Both the position numbers and the translations under genes were made by a program. The notes under the pieces were generated by a model. The model saw nothing but the letters and a program-made list of their open reading frames with translations, had not been told where the DNA came from and did not search any database. 64,000 nucleotides of DNA from Streptomyces sp. NRRL B-1347 (lineage in GTDB: Bacteria; Actinomycetota; Actinomycetes; Streptomycetales; Streptomycetaceae), in the NCBI RefSeq assembly GCF_000720325.1, contig NZ_JOJM01000024.1, positions 1-64,000 on the forward strand, in the 5' to 3' direction. Shown piece after piece: positions 27,824 to 37,097 of the stretch; within the stretch, counting starts at the first letter, position 1, and the number at the start of each line of letters is the position of its first letter.

Positions 27824-28783
27824 TCACCGAGTGACGTCCTCGCGGATGCGCTGCGCCCCGCGCAGCCGCGCGGGCGCGGCTCTGCGGTTCTCCGCGATCT
27901 CCTCCTCGGTGGGCAGTTCGGCACCGCGCGTGAGCAGCTTGAGCCGCGGCTGGTACTCCTCGGGCACGACCGGCAGGCCGGCCGGCGCCGTCGTCGCGGC
28001 ACCGGCCGCGAACACCTGCTTGACCAGGCGGTCCTCAAGGGAGTGGTACGACAGGACGGCGATGCGGCCGTCCACGGCGAGCGCCTTCACGGCCGCGGGG
28101 ATGGCCCGCTCCAGGACGCTCAGCTCGCCGTTGACCTCGATGCGCAGGGCCTGGAAGGTGCGCTTGGCGGGGTTGCCGCCGGTGCGCTTGGCGGCCTGCG
28201 GCAGCGCGTCCCGGATCAGCTCGACGAGCCGGGCGCTGTTGCTGAAGGGCTCCTTGTCGCGCTCGCGCACGACGGCGGACACGATCCGCTTGGCCTGCTT
28301 CTCCTCGCCGTACGCGCGCAGGATGCGGACCAGCTCGCCCGGGGGGTAGGTGTTGAGGACCTCGGCGGCGCTCATGCCCGTCGTCTGGTCCATGCGCATG
28401 TCGAGGGGCGCGTCCTGGGCGTAGGCGAAGCCGCGGTCCGCCTCGTCGAGCTGCATGGAGGAGACGCCGAGGTCGAACAGGACGCCCTGCACGCGCGGGA
28501 CGCCGAGCCGGTCGAGCACCTCGGGCAGCTCGTCGTAGACCGCGTGGACGAGGGTCGCGCGCTCGCCGTAGGGCGCGAGCCGCTCGCCGGACAGGCGCAG
28601 CGCCTCCTTGTCGCGGTCCAGGGCGATGAGGCGGGCCTCGGGGAAGGCGGCGAGGAGGGCCTCGCTGTGGCCGCCGAGGCCGAGGGTGCAGTCGACGACG
28701 ACGGCCCCCGGCCGTGCGAGTGCCGGGGCCAGCAGGTCAAGACACCGCTGGAGCATCACCGGGACATGTCGACTGCTGCTCAA
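27824..28783 (-). CDS. rsmH: 16S rRNA (cytosine1402-N4)-methyltransferase
   Basis: 319-aa SAM-dependent methyltransferase (MraW) modifying C1402 of 16S rRNA, first gene of the dcw run. Conserved parts: [14 protein letters not shown] at the N-terminus, [18 protein letters not shown] motif near residue 35, and [22 protein letters not shown] near 105. The start codon appears to be TTG at 28783, after GAGAGGG; this rare start is needed to include the RHVPVM block. The gap of 98 bp to ftsL holds nothing else I recognise. Confidence 0.95.
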   Translation of the reverse strand: MSSSRHVPVMLQRCLDLLAPALARPGAVVVDCTLGLGGHSEALLAAFPEARLIALDRDKEALRLSGERLAPYGERATLVHAVYDELPEVLDRLGVPRVQGVLFDLGVSSMQLDEADRGFAYAQDAPLDMRMDQTTGMSAAEVLNTYPPGELVRILRAYGEEKQAKRIVSAVVRERDKEPFSNSARLVELIRDALPQAAKRTGGNPAKRTFQALRIEVNGELSVLERAIPAAVKALAVDGRIAVLSYHSLEDRLVKQVFAAGAATTAPAGLPVVPEEYQPRLKLLTRGAELPTEEEIAENRRAAPARLRGAQRIREDVTR

Positions 28784-28993
28784 GGGGCCCTCTCAGGTCC
28801 GGCGGGCGCCGTACGCACCGCCGGGTCCCCGCCCGCTCGACGAAGGGGAACCGGTGTGCCGGCGCCGGGGGGCGGCGTCAGCCGACCGGGAGCGGGAGGA
28901 GGCCGAGCCGTACGTACGCGCCACGCACGTGGGGAATTCTGCGAATCTCCGGATGTACCAGCGGGGAGCAGGTCTCCGCTCCCGCTTCGCGTC
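28784..28993 (-). promoter_or_regulatory. Long 5' leader of the dcw cluster
   Basis: About 200 nt lie between the predicted promoter (28994-29021) and the rsmH start. No mraZ gene and no clear MraZ-type direct repeats are present, though many bacteria have mraZ here. I see no known riboswitch; a long GC-rich leader could still carry post-transcriptional control. Confidence 0.35.
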
Positions 28994-29021
28994 ACTTTAG
29001 TCCACCCTGTCTCGCGGTCAA
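28994..29021 (-). promoter_or_regulatory. Predicted promoter of rsmH and the dcw cluster
   Basis: Minus strand: TTGACC (29021-29016), 16 bp, TAAAGT (28999-28994). This is the best vegetative-type match in the window and lies in the divergent region with the carbonic anhydrase gene. Confidence 0.65.
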
Positions 29022-29183
29022 TCAACCGGCCTGCGCGGCGCGGCCCGACCGGAATCCCGTCGGCGATCCGCGCGGTTTCACCCGTTCGGCCGCCGCGCGC
29101 CCACTCCTGTGGGTTACCTCACAACAACGTTCAATGATGTTCTTTGTCCCCTCTCACAACGGGCCCGCACCCGCTGTGACCAC

Positions 29184-29189
29184 TACCGT
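29184..29189 (+). promoter_or_regulatory. Predicted -10 of leaderless carbonic anhydrase mRNA
   Basis: TACCGT is 7 nt before the ATG at 29197, and no Shine-Dalgarno precedes that ATG. No clear -35. Confidence 0.5.
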
Positions 29190-29196
29190 CATAGTC

Positions 29197-29760
29197 ATGA
29201 CGACTTCCGCATCCCTCCCCACTGAGCCCGAAGGCGCCATACCCACCGGCGGTGCGCACGAGGGCGGCACCGTCACCGACCGCCTGGTCGACGCGAACAC
29301 GCGCTACGCGGCGCGCTTCACCGACCCCGGCATGGACGCCCGGCCCGTCCTCCGGGTCGCGGTCGTGGCCTGCATGGACGCCCGCCTCGACCTGCACGCC
29401 GCACTCGGGCTCGAACTCGGCGACTGCCACACCATCCGCAACGCCGGCGGCGTCGTCACCGACGACGTCATCCGCTCGCTGACGATCAGCCAGCGCGCGC
29501 TCGGCACCCGCAGCGTGGCCCTCATCCACCACACGGGCTGCGGCCTCGAGTCCCTCACCGAGGAGTTCCGGCACGACCTCGAGATGGAGGTCGGACAGCG
29601 GCCGTCGTGGGCCGTGGAGTCCTTCCGCGACGTCGACCAGGACGTGCGCCAGTCGATGCAGCGGGTGCGCACCTCGCCGTTCCTGCTGCACGCCGACGAC
29701 GTGCGCGGATTCGTCTTCGACGTGCACACGGGCCTGCTGCGCGAGATCGACCCCGCCTGA
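29197..29760 (+). CDS. Beta-class carbonic anhydrase
   Basis: 187-aa zinc enzyme interconverting CO2 and bicarbonate. Zinc ligands and the dyad are visible: Cys59, Asp61 and Arg63 in ACMDARLD, and His112-x-x-Cys115 in HHTGCG. The Asp/Arg pair is conserved, so it should be active. The length matches short actinobacterial beta enzymes (Rv1284-like). The first 25 residues are Ser/Thr/Gly-rich. Start ATG 29197 is chosen for the leaderless arrangement; a GTG at 29272 is possible. Monocistronic, divergent from rsmH. Confidence 0.9.
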   Translation: MTTSASLPTEPEGAIPTGGAHEGGTVTDRLVDANTRYAARFTDPGMDARPVLRVAVVACMDARLDLHAALGLELGDCHTIRNAGGVVTDDVIRSLTISQRALGTRSVALIHHTGCGLESLTEEFRHDLEMEVGQRPSWAVESFRDVDQDVRQSMQRVRTSPFLLHADDVRGFVFDVHTGLLREIDPA

Positions 29761-29826
29761 CGCGCTGACGCGTCCGTCCGCCCGAGCGGGACGGTGCCGC
29801 CCGGGAGCGGTGCCGCCCCGCCGGTG

Positions 29827-29845
29827 CGCGGCTCGGTGAGCCGCG
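29827..29845 (+). terminator. Stem-loop after the carbonic anhydrase gene
   Basis: CGCGGCTC and GAGCCGCG form an 8-bp stem with loop GGT, 66 bp past the stop. Weak, no U-tract. Confidence 0.45.
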
Positions 29846-29937
29846 TGACCAAAGCGACAGTGTGTGACGCAGAGGTACCGGGTACCGGACAATTTCCGGC
29901 ACCTGAAACACCGCAAGATCCGACATAACGGCGCCAG

Positions 29938-29946
29938 TTATCCACA
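29938..29946 (+). promoter_or_regulatory. Isolated DnaA-box-like 9-mer
   Basis: TTATCCACA matches the E. coli DnaA box consensus at all nine positions; Streptomyces boxes are usually TTGTCCACA. It lies about 190 bp upstream of moxR, with no second box nearby. CACAGGCA (29943-29950) and TGCCTGTG (29981-29988) form an 8-bp inverted repeat overlapping it. The remaining bases 29847-30128 hold no other feature I recognise apart from the moxR ribosome site. Confidence 0.35.
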
Positions 29947-30128
29947 GGCAAGTGACACGAACCGGTATGCCCAACAAGAATGCCTGTGTGGCACCGCGCT
30001 GAACCATTCACGCGTGGTGTCCGTGTTTCGGGGTGGGCCGGTCCGCACGCGAGTGTCGGCCCGGGGAACCATGAAAAGAGGTGTCCCTTGCTCCTTGCCG
30101 AGCGTGGGGAAGGGCCGAGGAGGGCCGG

Positions 30129-31148
30129 GTGACGACCTATGACGATCGAGCGAGCCTGACAGATCTGACCGCCACGGCGGAGCGTGTCCGCGGGTCGGTC
30201 GAGGGTGTGATCGAGGGCAAGCCGGAGGTCGTACGGCTTTCGCTGACCGTGCTCCTCGCCGAGGGGCACTTGCTCATCGAGGATGTTCCGGGCGTGGGCA
30301 AGACCATGCTCGCCAAGGCGCTCGCGCGGTCCATCGACTGCTCGGTGCGGCGTATCCAGTTCACGCCGGACCTGCTGCCGTCGGACATCACGGGTGTGTC
30401 CATCTGGGACCAGCAGCGCCGTGACTTCGAGTTCAAGCCGGGAGCGATCTTCGCGCAGATCGTGATCGGCGACGAGATCAACCGCGCGTCCCCGAAGACG
30501 CAGTCCGCGCTCCTGGAGTCCATGGAGGAGCGCCAGGTCACCATCGACGGGCAGACGTACGAACTGCCCAGCCCGTTCATGGTGGTGGCCACGCAGAACC
30601 CGGTGGAGATGGAGGGCACCTATCCGCTGCCCGAGGCGCAGCGCGACCGCTTCATGGCGCGCGTCTCGATCGGCTATCCGGGCCCCGAGGCCGAGCTGCA
30701 GATGCTGGACGTGCACGGCGGCGTCTCCCCGCTGGACGACCTCCAGCCGGTGGCGCACGCGCACGACATCGTGAAGCTCATCGACGCGGTCCGCACGGTC
30801 CACGTCGCCGAGGCCGTGCGGCGGTACGCGGTCGACCTGGTCGGCGCCACGCGCAACCACCCCGACCTGAGACTCGGCGCCTCGCCGCGCGCGACCCTGC
30901 ACCTGCTGCGGGCCGCCAAGGCGTCCGCGGCGCTCAGCGGCCGTGACTTCGCGCTGCCGGACGACGTGCAGGCGCTGGCCGTCGCCGTCCTCGCCCACCG
31001 GCTGCTGCCCACGGCCCAGGCCCAGCTGAACCGCCGCACGGCCGAATCGGTCGTCCTGGAGATCCTCCAGCGCACCCCGGTCCCGGCGGCCCAGCAGCCC
31101 GGCCAGGGGTTCTTCGGTCAGCAGCCGCCCGGCGCCCGGAGGCTGTGA
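30129..31148 (+). CDS. MoxR-family AAA+ ATPase
   Basis: 339-aa AAA+ ATPase, thought to act as a chaperone assembling or activating protein partners. Walker A GVGKTMLAKALA near residue 52, Walker B VIGDEINRASPKTQSALLESMEE near 115, sensor 1 ATQNP and the MoxR-typical EGTYPLPEAQRDRFM near 165. The C-terminal 20 residues are Pro/Gln/Gly-rich. GTG start at 30129 with AGGAGGG upstream. The following DUF58 gene overlaps its stop; moxR-DUF58-transglutaminase is a widespread trio. Confidence 0.93.
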   Translation: MTTYDDRASLTDLTATAERVRGSVEGVIEGKPEVVRLSLTVLLAEGHLLIEDVPGVGKTMLAKALARSIDCSVRRIQFTPDLLPSDITGVSIWDQQRRDFEFKPGAIFAQIVIGDEINRASPKTQSALLESMEERQVTIDGQTYELPSPFMVVATQNPVEMEGTYPLPEAQRDRFMARVSIGYPGPEAELQMLDVHGGVSPLDDLQPVAHAHDIVKLIDAVRTVHVAEAVRRYAVDLVGATRNHPDLRLGASPRATLHLLRAAKASAALSGRDFALPDDVQALAVAVLAHRLLPTAQAQLNRRTAESVVLEILQRTPVPAAQQPGQGFFGQQPPGARRL

Positions 31149-32563
31149 TGACGGCCGGGGGGAGGCCGTCGGAGCGCCCCGACGGCCCCGGCGGCTCAGG
31201 GGACGGGGGAGACAGGGGCGAGCGGGGCGGGCTGCGCACGGCGCTCGCCGGGCTCACCACCCGGGGCCGCTCCTTCTTCGCGGCGGGCATCGCCGCCGCC
31301 GTCTGCGCCTACGTGCTCGGCCAGGGCGATCTGCTGCGGGTCGGACTGCTGCTCGCGGCCCTGCCGCTGGTGTGCTCCGCCGTGCTGTACCGCACGCGCT
31401 ACCGCGTCGCGGGCAGCCGCCGGCTCTCCCCCGCGCGCGTGCCCGCCGGTTCGGAGGCGCGCGTGCACCTGCGGATGGAGAACGTCTCGCGGCTGCCCAC
31501 GGGCCTGCTGATGCTCCAGGACCGCGTTCCGTACGTGCTCGGGCCGCGGCCGCGGTTCGTGCTCGACCGGGTGGAGCCGGGCGGCCGCCGCGAGGTGTCC
31601 TACCGCGTCCGCTCGGACCTGCGCGGCCGCTATCCGCTGGGCCCGCTCCAGCTGCGCCTCACCGACCCCTTCGGGATGTGCGAGCTGACCAGGTCCTTCT
31701 CCACGTACGACACGCTGACGGTGGTCCCGCGCGTGGAGGCGCTCCCGGCGGTGCGGCTGACCGGCGAGGCCAAGGGGTACGGCGACGGACGGCACCGGTC
31801 GCTCGCCCTCGCGGGCGAGGACGACGTCATTCCGCGCGGCTACCGCTACGGCGACGACCTGCGCCGCGTCCACTGGCGCTCCACCGCGCGCTACGGCGAG
31901 CTGATGGTGCGCCGCGAGGAGCAGCCGCAGCGCTCCCGCTGCACGGTGCTCCTGGACACCCGCGCGGTGGCCTACCAGGGCGCGGGCCCGGACTCGGCCT
32001 TCGAGTGGGCCGTCTCGGGCGCCGCCTCCACGCTGGTGCACATGCTCGAACGGGGCTTTTCCGTACGTCTGTTGACGGACACGGGCAACTCGCTGCCCGG
32101 TGAGGGCGCCGACGGCTTCGCGGGCGCGAGCCAGGAGTCGGCGGACTCGGCCGGGCTGATGATGGACACGCTCGCCGTGATCGACCACTCGGACGGCGCG
32201 GGCCTCTCGCGCGCGTACGACGTGCTCCGCGGCGGCAACGAAGGCCTCCTCGTGGCCTTCATCGGCGACCTGGACGAGGAGCAGGCCACGGTGATCGCCA
32301 AGATGCGCCAGCGCAGCGGCGCGGCGGTCGCCTTCCTCACGGACAGCCACGCCTGGCTGCGGGGCGCGGGCGCACCGCCGTCCGCGCAGGCCGCGGACCG
32401 GCTGCGGCTGCTGCACGAGGCGGGCTGGACGGCGGTCGTCGTGCCACCCGGGGTGCCACTGGTCGACCTGTGGCGCCAGGCGGACCACCTGCGCACCAGC
32501 GCGGGCGCGGCCCCGGCGGCGGGCACGGCCCCGACGGCGGGCGGAACAGGGGGATGGTCATGA
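31148..32563 (+). CDS. DUF58 domain-containing protein
   Basis: 471-aa membrane-linked protein. A Gly/Asp-rich start is followed by two hydrophobic helices (about 35-80), then a beta-rich part and the DUF58 (von Willebrand-like) signature PRGYRYGDDLRRVHWRSTARYGELMVRREE around residue 235-260. Members are the usual partners of MoxR ATPases; biochemical role not established. ATG at 31148 overlaps the moxR stop (TGATG); GTG 31145 is an alternative. The C-terminal 20 residues are Ala/Gly/Thr-rich. Confidence 0.9.
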   Translation: MTAGGRPSERPDGPGGSGDGGDRGERGGLRTALAGLTTRGRSFFAAGIAAAVCAYVLGQGDLLRVGLLLAALPLVCSAVLYRTRYRVAGSRRLSPARVPAGSEARVHLRMENVSRLPTGLLMLQDRVPYVLGPRPRFVLDRVEPGGRREVSYRVRSDLRGRYPLGPLQLRLTDPFGMCELTRSFSTYDTLTVVPRVEALPAVRLTGEAKGYGDGRHRSLALAGEDDVIPRGYRYGDDLRRVHWRSTARYGELMVRREEQPQRSRCTVLLDTRAVAYQGAGPDSAFEWAVSGAASTLVHMLERGFSVRLLTDTGNSLPGEGADGFAGASQESADSAGLMMDTLAVIDHSDGAGLSRAYDVLRGGNEGLLVAFIGDLDEEQATVIAKMRQRSGAAVAFLTDSHAWLRGAGAPPSAQAADRLRLLHEAGWTAVVVPPGVPLVDLWRQADHLRTSAGAAPAAGTAPTAGGTGGWS

Positions 32564-34971
32564 GCGGGCGTACGCGACTCGCGCTGTGCGCGGCCGCCGC
32601 GACGCTGATGGCGTCGGGCGCGATGCTGCCGCTCGTCGACGAGTCGGGCTGGCTGGTGCAGGCGGCGATCCTGCTCGCGCTGCAGAGCGGCGTGGGCGGC
32701 CTGGCCCGGCGGGTGCCGCTCGCCCGGCCGCTGACGGTGGCCGTGCAGGCCCTGGTCACCCTGCTGCTCCTGACGCTGGTCTTCGGCCGGGAGCAGGCGC
32801 TCGCCGGGGTGGTCCCCACCCCCGAGGTGTTCCGGCACTTCGGCCTGCTCCTGGAGGCGGGCGGCGACGACGTCGGACGGTACGCGATCCCGGCGCCGCT
32901 CACCGACGGCATCCGGCTGATGCTGGTCGGCGGCGTGCTCGTGGTCGGGCTCCTGGTGGACGCCCTCGCGGTGACGTTCCGCACGGCGGCACCGGCGGGA
33001 CTGCCGCTGCTCGCCCTGTACTCGATCGCGGCGGGCCTCGCCGAGGACGGCGCCGGGTGGCTGTGGTTCCTGCTCGCGGCCGCCGGGTATCTGCTGCTGC
33101 TCCTCGCGGAGGGCCGGGACCGGCTCTCGCAGTGGGGGCGGGTCTTCGGCGGGGCGGCCCGGCCGCCCGGCCGGGTCTCGGCGGGCCTGGACGGCGACGG
33201 CGGCGCCCTCGCCCCGGTGCGCACGGGCCGCCGCATCGGCGCGGTCGCCCTGGGCGTCGCCCTGGTGGTGCCGCTCGCGCTGCCCGCCCTCGACGGCGGC
33301 CTCCTGGACGACTCGAACGGGCCGGGGGGCGGCGGCCGCGGCGGAGGCGGCACGATCTCCGCGGTGAACCCGCTGGTCGCGCTGCAGGACAGCCTGAACC
33401 AGCCGGAGGACCGCGAGGTCATCTCGTACCGCACGAATGCGAAGAACTCGCAGGAGATGTATCTGCGGATCGTCTCGCTCGACCAGTTCGACGGGACGAC
33501 GTGGAAGACCACCGTCCGGGACATCGAGGACATCCCCTCGCGCCTGCCGGACCCGCCGGGCCTGTCCCCCACAGTCCGCAGGACCGAGATCCAGACGAAC
33601 ATCTCGGCGGCGGAGGGCTACGCGCAGAACTGGCTGCCCATGCCGTACCCGGCGAGCCAGGTCCGCATCGACGGGCGCTGGCGGTACGAGCCCGTGGGCC
33701 GCGCCGTGGTCGGCGACCGCGGGCAGACCACGCGGGGCGTGCAGTACTCCGTCAACAGCCTGGTCGTGGAGCCCACGGCCGAGCAGCTCGCGGCCGCGCC
33801 CCCGCCGCCCGACGCCGTGAAGCGGGAGTTCACCAAGGTGCCGGACACGCTGCCCGCGGTGGTGGGCGAGACGGCCCGCAGGATCACCCGGGGCACGGCG
33901 AACGACCACGAGCGGGCGGTGAAGCTCCAGGACTGGTTCGCCTCCGACGGCGGCTTCACGTACAACACGCAGGTCCGCGCGGGCAGCGGTCCCTCGGCGA
34001 TCGCGCGCTTCCTGGACCAGAAGGAGGGCTTCTGCGTCCACTTCTCCTTCGCCATGGCGTCGATGGCGCGCACGCTGGGCATTCCGGCGCGCGTGGCCGT
34101 GGGCTTCACGCCGGGCTCCGCGCAGGCGGACGGCACCATGTCGGTGGGGCTCCGGGACGCGCACGCCTGGCCCGAGCTGTACTTCGAAGGCGTGGGCTGG
34201 ACCCGCTTCGAGCCGACGCCGTCCCGCGGTTCCGTGCCGGACTACGCCCGTGACCAGGCGCCGACCGACGACGCCGACGACCCGGCGGCGCCCGAGCCGT
34301 CCACGTCGGCGGCTGAGTCCCCGCAGCCCTCGCAGTCCTCGGACTGCCCGCGCGACCAGCGTCAGGCGGGCGGCTGCAACAGCGCGCTGCCGCTGCTCGC
34401 GACGGGCTCCGACGACGGCGGGCCGCCGATCGGGATGATCGTGGGCGGCTCGTTGGCGGGCCTGGCCGTGCTCCTGGTGCCCCTGTTGCCGCTGCTGTGG
34501 CGGACGCGGGTGCGCGCGGTGCGGCTCGGCGTCGGCGGGCGCACGGAGACGGACGCGGCGACGCGGACCCTCGCGGCCTGGCTGGAGGTCACGGACACCG
34601 CGTGGGACCACGGCATCCCGCCGGACGAGTCCCAGACACCGCGGAAGGCGGCGGCCCGGATCGTCCGCGTCGGCGGCCTTGAAGCGGGCGCCGCGGCGTC
34701 CGTGCACCGGGTCGCGGCGGCGGTGGAGCAGGTCCTGTACGCGCCGCAGCCGCGGTTGACGACGGGGCTGCCCGACGACGTGCGGCGGCTGCGGGAGGGG
34801 CTGCGCGCCTCGGCGAGCCGTTCGGCCCGGCTGCGGGCGACGCTCGCGCCGCGTTCGGCCGCGCGGGTGATGTGGTCCCTCTCGGAGCGCTGGACGGCGC
34901 TGCGCGCCCGGTGCCAGCGCCGTCTGGCCAAGCGGTGGCCCGCCCGCCCCGCGGCGCGCGAAGGGGGCTGA
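32560..34971 (+). CDS. Membrane transglutaminase-like protein (DUF3488/TgpA type)
   Basis: 803 aa. About six membrane helices in residues 5-260, an extracytoplasmic transglutaminase-like domain with catalytic Cys in KEGFCVHFSFAMASMARTLG (about residue 490) and His in RDAHAWPELYF (about 530), an Asp/Pro/Ser-rich linker (about 560-615), a further helix near 625-645 and a cytosolic DUF4129-like tail. ATG at 32560 overlaps the DUF58 stop by ATGA. TgpA relatives are periplasmic cysteine enzymes of unknown substrate. The Cys and His are intact, so activity is likely. Confidence 0.9.
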   Translation: MSGRTRLALCAAAATLMASGAMLPLVDESGWLVQAAILLALQSGVGGLARRVPLARPLTVAVQALVTLLLLTLVFGREQALAGVVPTPEVFRHFGLLLEAGGDDVGRYAIPAPLTDGIRLMLVGGVLVVGLLVDALAVTFRTAAPAGLPLLALYSIAAGLAEDGAGWLWFLLAAAGYLLLLLAEGRDRLSQWGRVFGGAARPPGRVSAGLDGDGGALAPVRTGRRIGAVALGVALVVPLALPALDGGLLDDSNGPGGGGRGGGGTISAVNPLVALQDSLNQPEDREVISYRTNAKNSQEMYLRIVSLDQFDGTTWKTTVRDIEDIPSRLPDPPGLSPTVRRTEIQTNISAAEGYAQNWLPMPYPASQVRIDGRWRYEPVGRAVVGDRGQTTRGVQYSVNSLVVEPTAEQLAAAPPPPDAVKREFTKVPDTLPAVVGETARRITRGTANDHERAVKLQDWFASDGGFTYNTQVRAGSGPSAIARFLDQKEGFCVHFSFAMASMARTLGIPARVAVGFTPGSAQADGTMSVGLRDAHAWPELYFEGVGWTRFEPTPSRGSVPDYARDQAPTDDADDPAAPEPSTSAAESPQPSQSSDCPRDQRQAGGCNSALPLLATGSDDGGPPIGMIVGGSLAGLAVLLVPLLPLLWRTRVRAVRLGVGGRTETDAATRTLAAWLEVTDTAWDHGIPPDESQTPRKAAARIVRVGGLEAGAAASVHRVAAAVEQVLYAPQPRLTTGLPDDVRRLREGLRASASRSARLRATLAPRSAARVMWSLSERWTALRARCQRRLAKRWPARPAAREGG

Positions 34972-35005
34972 GCCCCCGGGTCCGGCCGTCCTGGCCTGGC
35001 CCGAA

Positions 35006-35049
35006 ACATGTGTGGGGTGACCGCGTTCCTGCGGTCACCCCACACATGT
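35006..35049 (+). terminator. 19-bp perfect stem-loop after the transglutaminase operon
   Basis: Arms 35006-35024 and 35031-35049 pair perfectly with loop GTTCCT, 35 bp past the stop. Strong rho-independent-like terminator without U-tract. Confidence 0.85.
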
Positions 35050-35336
35050 GTGTGGACCCTTCACCATCAACCGATGTGCGAGTGCACATGCGCGAGCAAA
35101 CGCCGGAGGGGGCTGGGTCCCGGGCGGGGCCACCAGTGCGCCCACTGGATCTTCGGGGCGTCCGGGGTGGTGGGGCCGTCCGGATCACGGGGGCGCGGGA
35201 TCGGCGAGTACGGCGGCTGACAGGACTTCGGGCAGGACTCAGCCAGGACGCGGGCAGCGACAAGGCCCGGCGCGCACGATGCGCGACCGGGCCTTGGGCA
35301 CGACAGAAGTCAGGCGCGGCGGGGAATCATCGGAGG
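35050..35336. other. Intergenic stretch with nothing recognised
   Basis: Between the terminator and the DUF3040 gene. Open frames here are short, and none has a good ribosome site and codon pattern together. No RNA gene or repeat seen. Confidence 0.5.
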
Positions 35337-35756
35337 CTATTGGCCGCCTTGCTGCTCGTCCCTGCGGCGCTGCCAACGCTGCTCGATGCGGTCCATCATG
35401 GACCGCCGCTGCCTGGGCTGATGCTGCCGCCGCCCGTGCGGGGCAGCGGTTGCACTGGGGGTGCCGGGGGCCTGCTCGCCCGGCTTGGGCGCCTTGCGCC
35501 AACCGGTGACGGCGAGCACCGCGCATCCCAGCATGACGAGGAATCCCACCACGCTCACCCAGATCAGCTGGGCGACCATTCCGGCCATGAGAAGGGCGAT
35601 ACCCACCAGGAAGCCCGCGACCGCTTGGTAGACCCGCTTCCGGGTGTACGTACGCAGCCCGCTTCCCTCAAGCGCTGTCGCGAACTTGGGATCTTCGGCG
35701 TACAGCGCTCGCTCCATTTGCTCGAGCATGCGCTGCTCGTGCTCCGAGAGCGGCAC
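35337..35756 (-). CDS. DUF3040 domain-containing membrane protein
   Basis: 139-aa actinobacterial protein of unknown role. The DUF3040 start PLSEHEQRMLEQMERALYAEDPKFA is followed by two membrane helices (about 45-65 and 70-90) and a charged Arg/Gln-rich C-terminus (HGRRQHQPRQRR). GTG at 35756 is preceded by GAGGAGG. From memory, such small proteins are common near the dcw cluster and elsewhere in Streptomyces, often in several paralogues. Isolated gene; no partner can be inferred. Confidence 0.85.
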   Translation of the reverse strand: MPLSEHEQRMLEQMERALYAEDPKFATALEGSGLRTYTRKRVYQAVAGFLVGIALLMAGMVAQLIWVSVVGFLVMLGCAVLAVTGWRKAPKPGEQAPGTPSATAAPHGRRQHQPRQRRSMMDRIEQRWQRRRDEQQGGQ

Positions 35757-36057
35757 GGAGTCCTCCTCATCGTGCAGTCGCCGGGGCGACCGGGGGGTCC
35801 CCTTCAGGATAGGCAGGGAATCGCCCCCGTGAAACCCGCCCCTCTGCGCCAACTTCGCCAAACCGGACCGTCAGGTCGCTCCGGCTCGCTGAAGCCTGCA
35901 TTCCCCAGCGGCCGGTCTGTCATGCCGGACGGTGTCCCTCGATCATACGGCGCCCGTAGCCCGTTCGGGGGGCCTGTGGCGTACTCCATGCGCTGCTGCG
36001 TCCCTGATCAGCGTGGTAGCCCCAGGTATCACAGGAGTCCCAGCGGCCGGTCGGAGC
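35757..36057. other. Intergenic stretch upstream of the DUF3040 gene
   Basis: About 300 bp between the methyltransferase stop and the DUF3040 start, both minus-strand. TATCCT at 35811-35806 (minus) could be a -10 for the DUF3040 gene; no good -35. No gene, repeat or RNA recognised. Confidence 0.4.
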
Positions 36058-36894
36058 TCAGGCCCCGCTCGCCTCGGGCGTCTCGCCGAGCACATGCAGC
36101 TGGGTGGCCACGGAGTGGAACGCGGACAGCTCGGCGGCCGCCGCCTCCAGCTTCAGGAGGGCTTCCAGGGCGCCGGGCTCGGTGTCGACGAGGACGCCGG
36201 GCACGAGGTCGGCGAAGACCCGCACGCCGTGCACGCCGCCCACCCGCAGGCCCGCGCCCTCGACCAGCTCGGTGAGCTGCTCGGCGGTGAAGCGCCGCGG
36301 CACCGGGTCGCCCTCGCCCCAGCGCCCGGCCGGGTCCTCGAGCGCCTTGTGGGCCTCGGTGAAGTGACCGGCGAGGGCCCGGGCGATGACGGCGCCGCCG
36401 AGGCCCGCGGCGAGCAGGCTCAGGACGCCGGCGGGGCGCAGCGCGCCGACGGCGTTGCGCACGCCTTCGGCCGGGTCGTCCACGTACTCCAGGACGCCGT
36501 GACAGAGCACCGCGTCGTAGCCGCCGCGCTCGACGACGTCGAAGAGGCCGTGCACGTCGCCCTGGACGCCGCGCACGCGGTCGGCCACGCCCGCCTCGGC
36601 GGCGCGGCGCTCCAGCGCGAAGAGCGCGTTGGGGCTGGGGTCGACGACCGTGACGCGGTGGCCGAGGCGGGCCACGGGCACCGCGAAGTTGCCGCTGCCG
36701 CCGCCGGTGTCCAGGACCTCGAGGCCCCCGGGGGCGTCGCCCGCGGTGGCCTTGACCCGGCGGTCGAGGGCGTCCTTCAGGACGTCCCAGACCACGGCGG
36801 TACGGAGGGAAGCGCGCGGGCGAGGGGGGTCGGAGCGCAGCGACGCCGTCTGCGGGTGACGGGGGGAGGCGGGCGGGCGCATCGGGTCCGACAC
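36058..36894 (-). CDS. Class I SAM-dependent methyltransferase
   Basis: 278-aa small-molecule-type methyltransferase. Motif I is LEVLDTGGGSGNFAVPVARLG near residue 60, an acidic residue follows in VTVVDPSPNAL, and motif IV-like DAVLCHGVLEYVDDP near 130. This is the Methyltransf_11/25 fold, similar to tRNA- and quinone-type enzymes, but no family-specific motif is visible. GTG at 36894 with GAGGAG nine bases upstream; an ATG four codons later is an alternative. Substrate unknown. Confidence 0.88.
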   Translation of the reverse strand: MSDPMRPPASPRHPQTASLRSDPPRPRASLRTAVVWDVLKDALDRRVKATAGDAPGGLEVLDTGGGSGNFAVPVARLGHRVTVVDPSPNALFALERRAAEAGVADRVRGVQGDVHGLFDVVERGGYDAVLCHGVLEYVDDPAEGVRNAVGALRPAGVLSLLAAGLGGAVIARALAGHFTEAHKALEDPAGRWGEGDPVPRRFTAEQLTELVEGAGLRVGGVHGVRVFADLVPGVLVDTEPGALEALLKLEAAAAELSAFHSVATQLHVLGETPEASGA

Positions 36895-37097
36895 GGCAGT
36901 TGACTCCTCGGCGCGGCTCCGCCTGGGTGTCGGCGGGCTGTTCGGGTACGGGCGGTCCCACCCTATTGCCTTCGGAGCCGTGCCCCGGCATCCACGGGGG
37001 CGGGCGGCGCGGGCGGCCGCTCGCGTCGGCACCCGGGCGCGCCCGGGCCGGGCGCGCGCCGCGGGGCCGCTCACGGGCCGCGTGGCGCACGCCCAGG

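Noticed and set aside
23368..27834. A 1488-codon open frame antisense to murE-ftsI-ftsL
   Set aside because: Same artefact: it mirrors several confirmed genes and shows no domain.
29938..29946. A replication origin
   Set aside because: There is a single DnaA box and no AT-rich region, dnaA or dnaN nearby.
35048..35509. A plus-strand gene over the DUF3040 gene
   Set aside because: It has no ribosome site, codes low-complexity sequence and overlaps a well-supported gene on the other strand.
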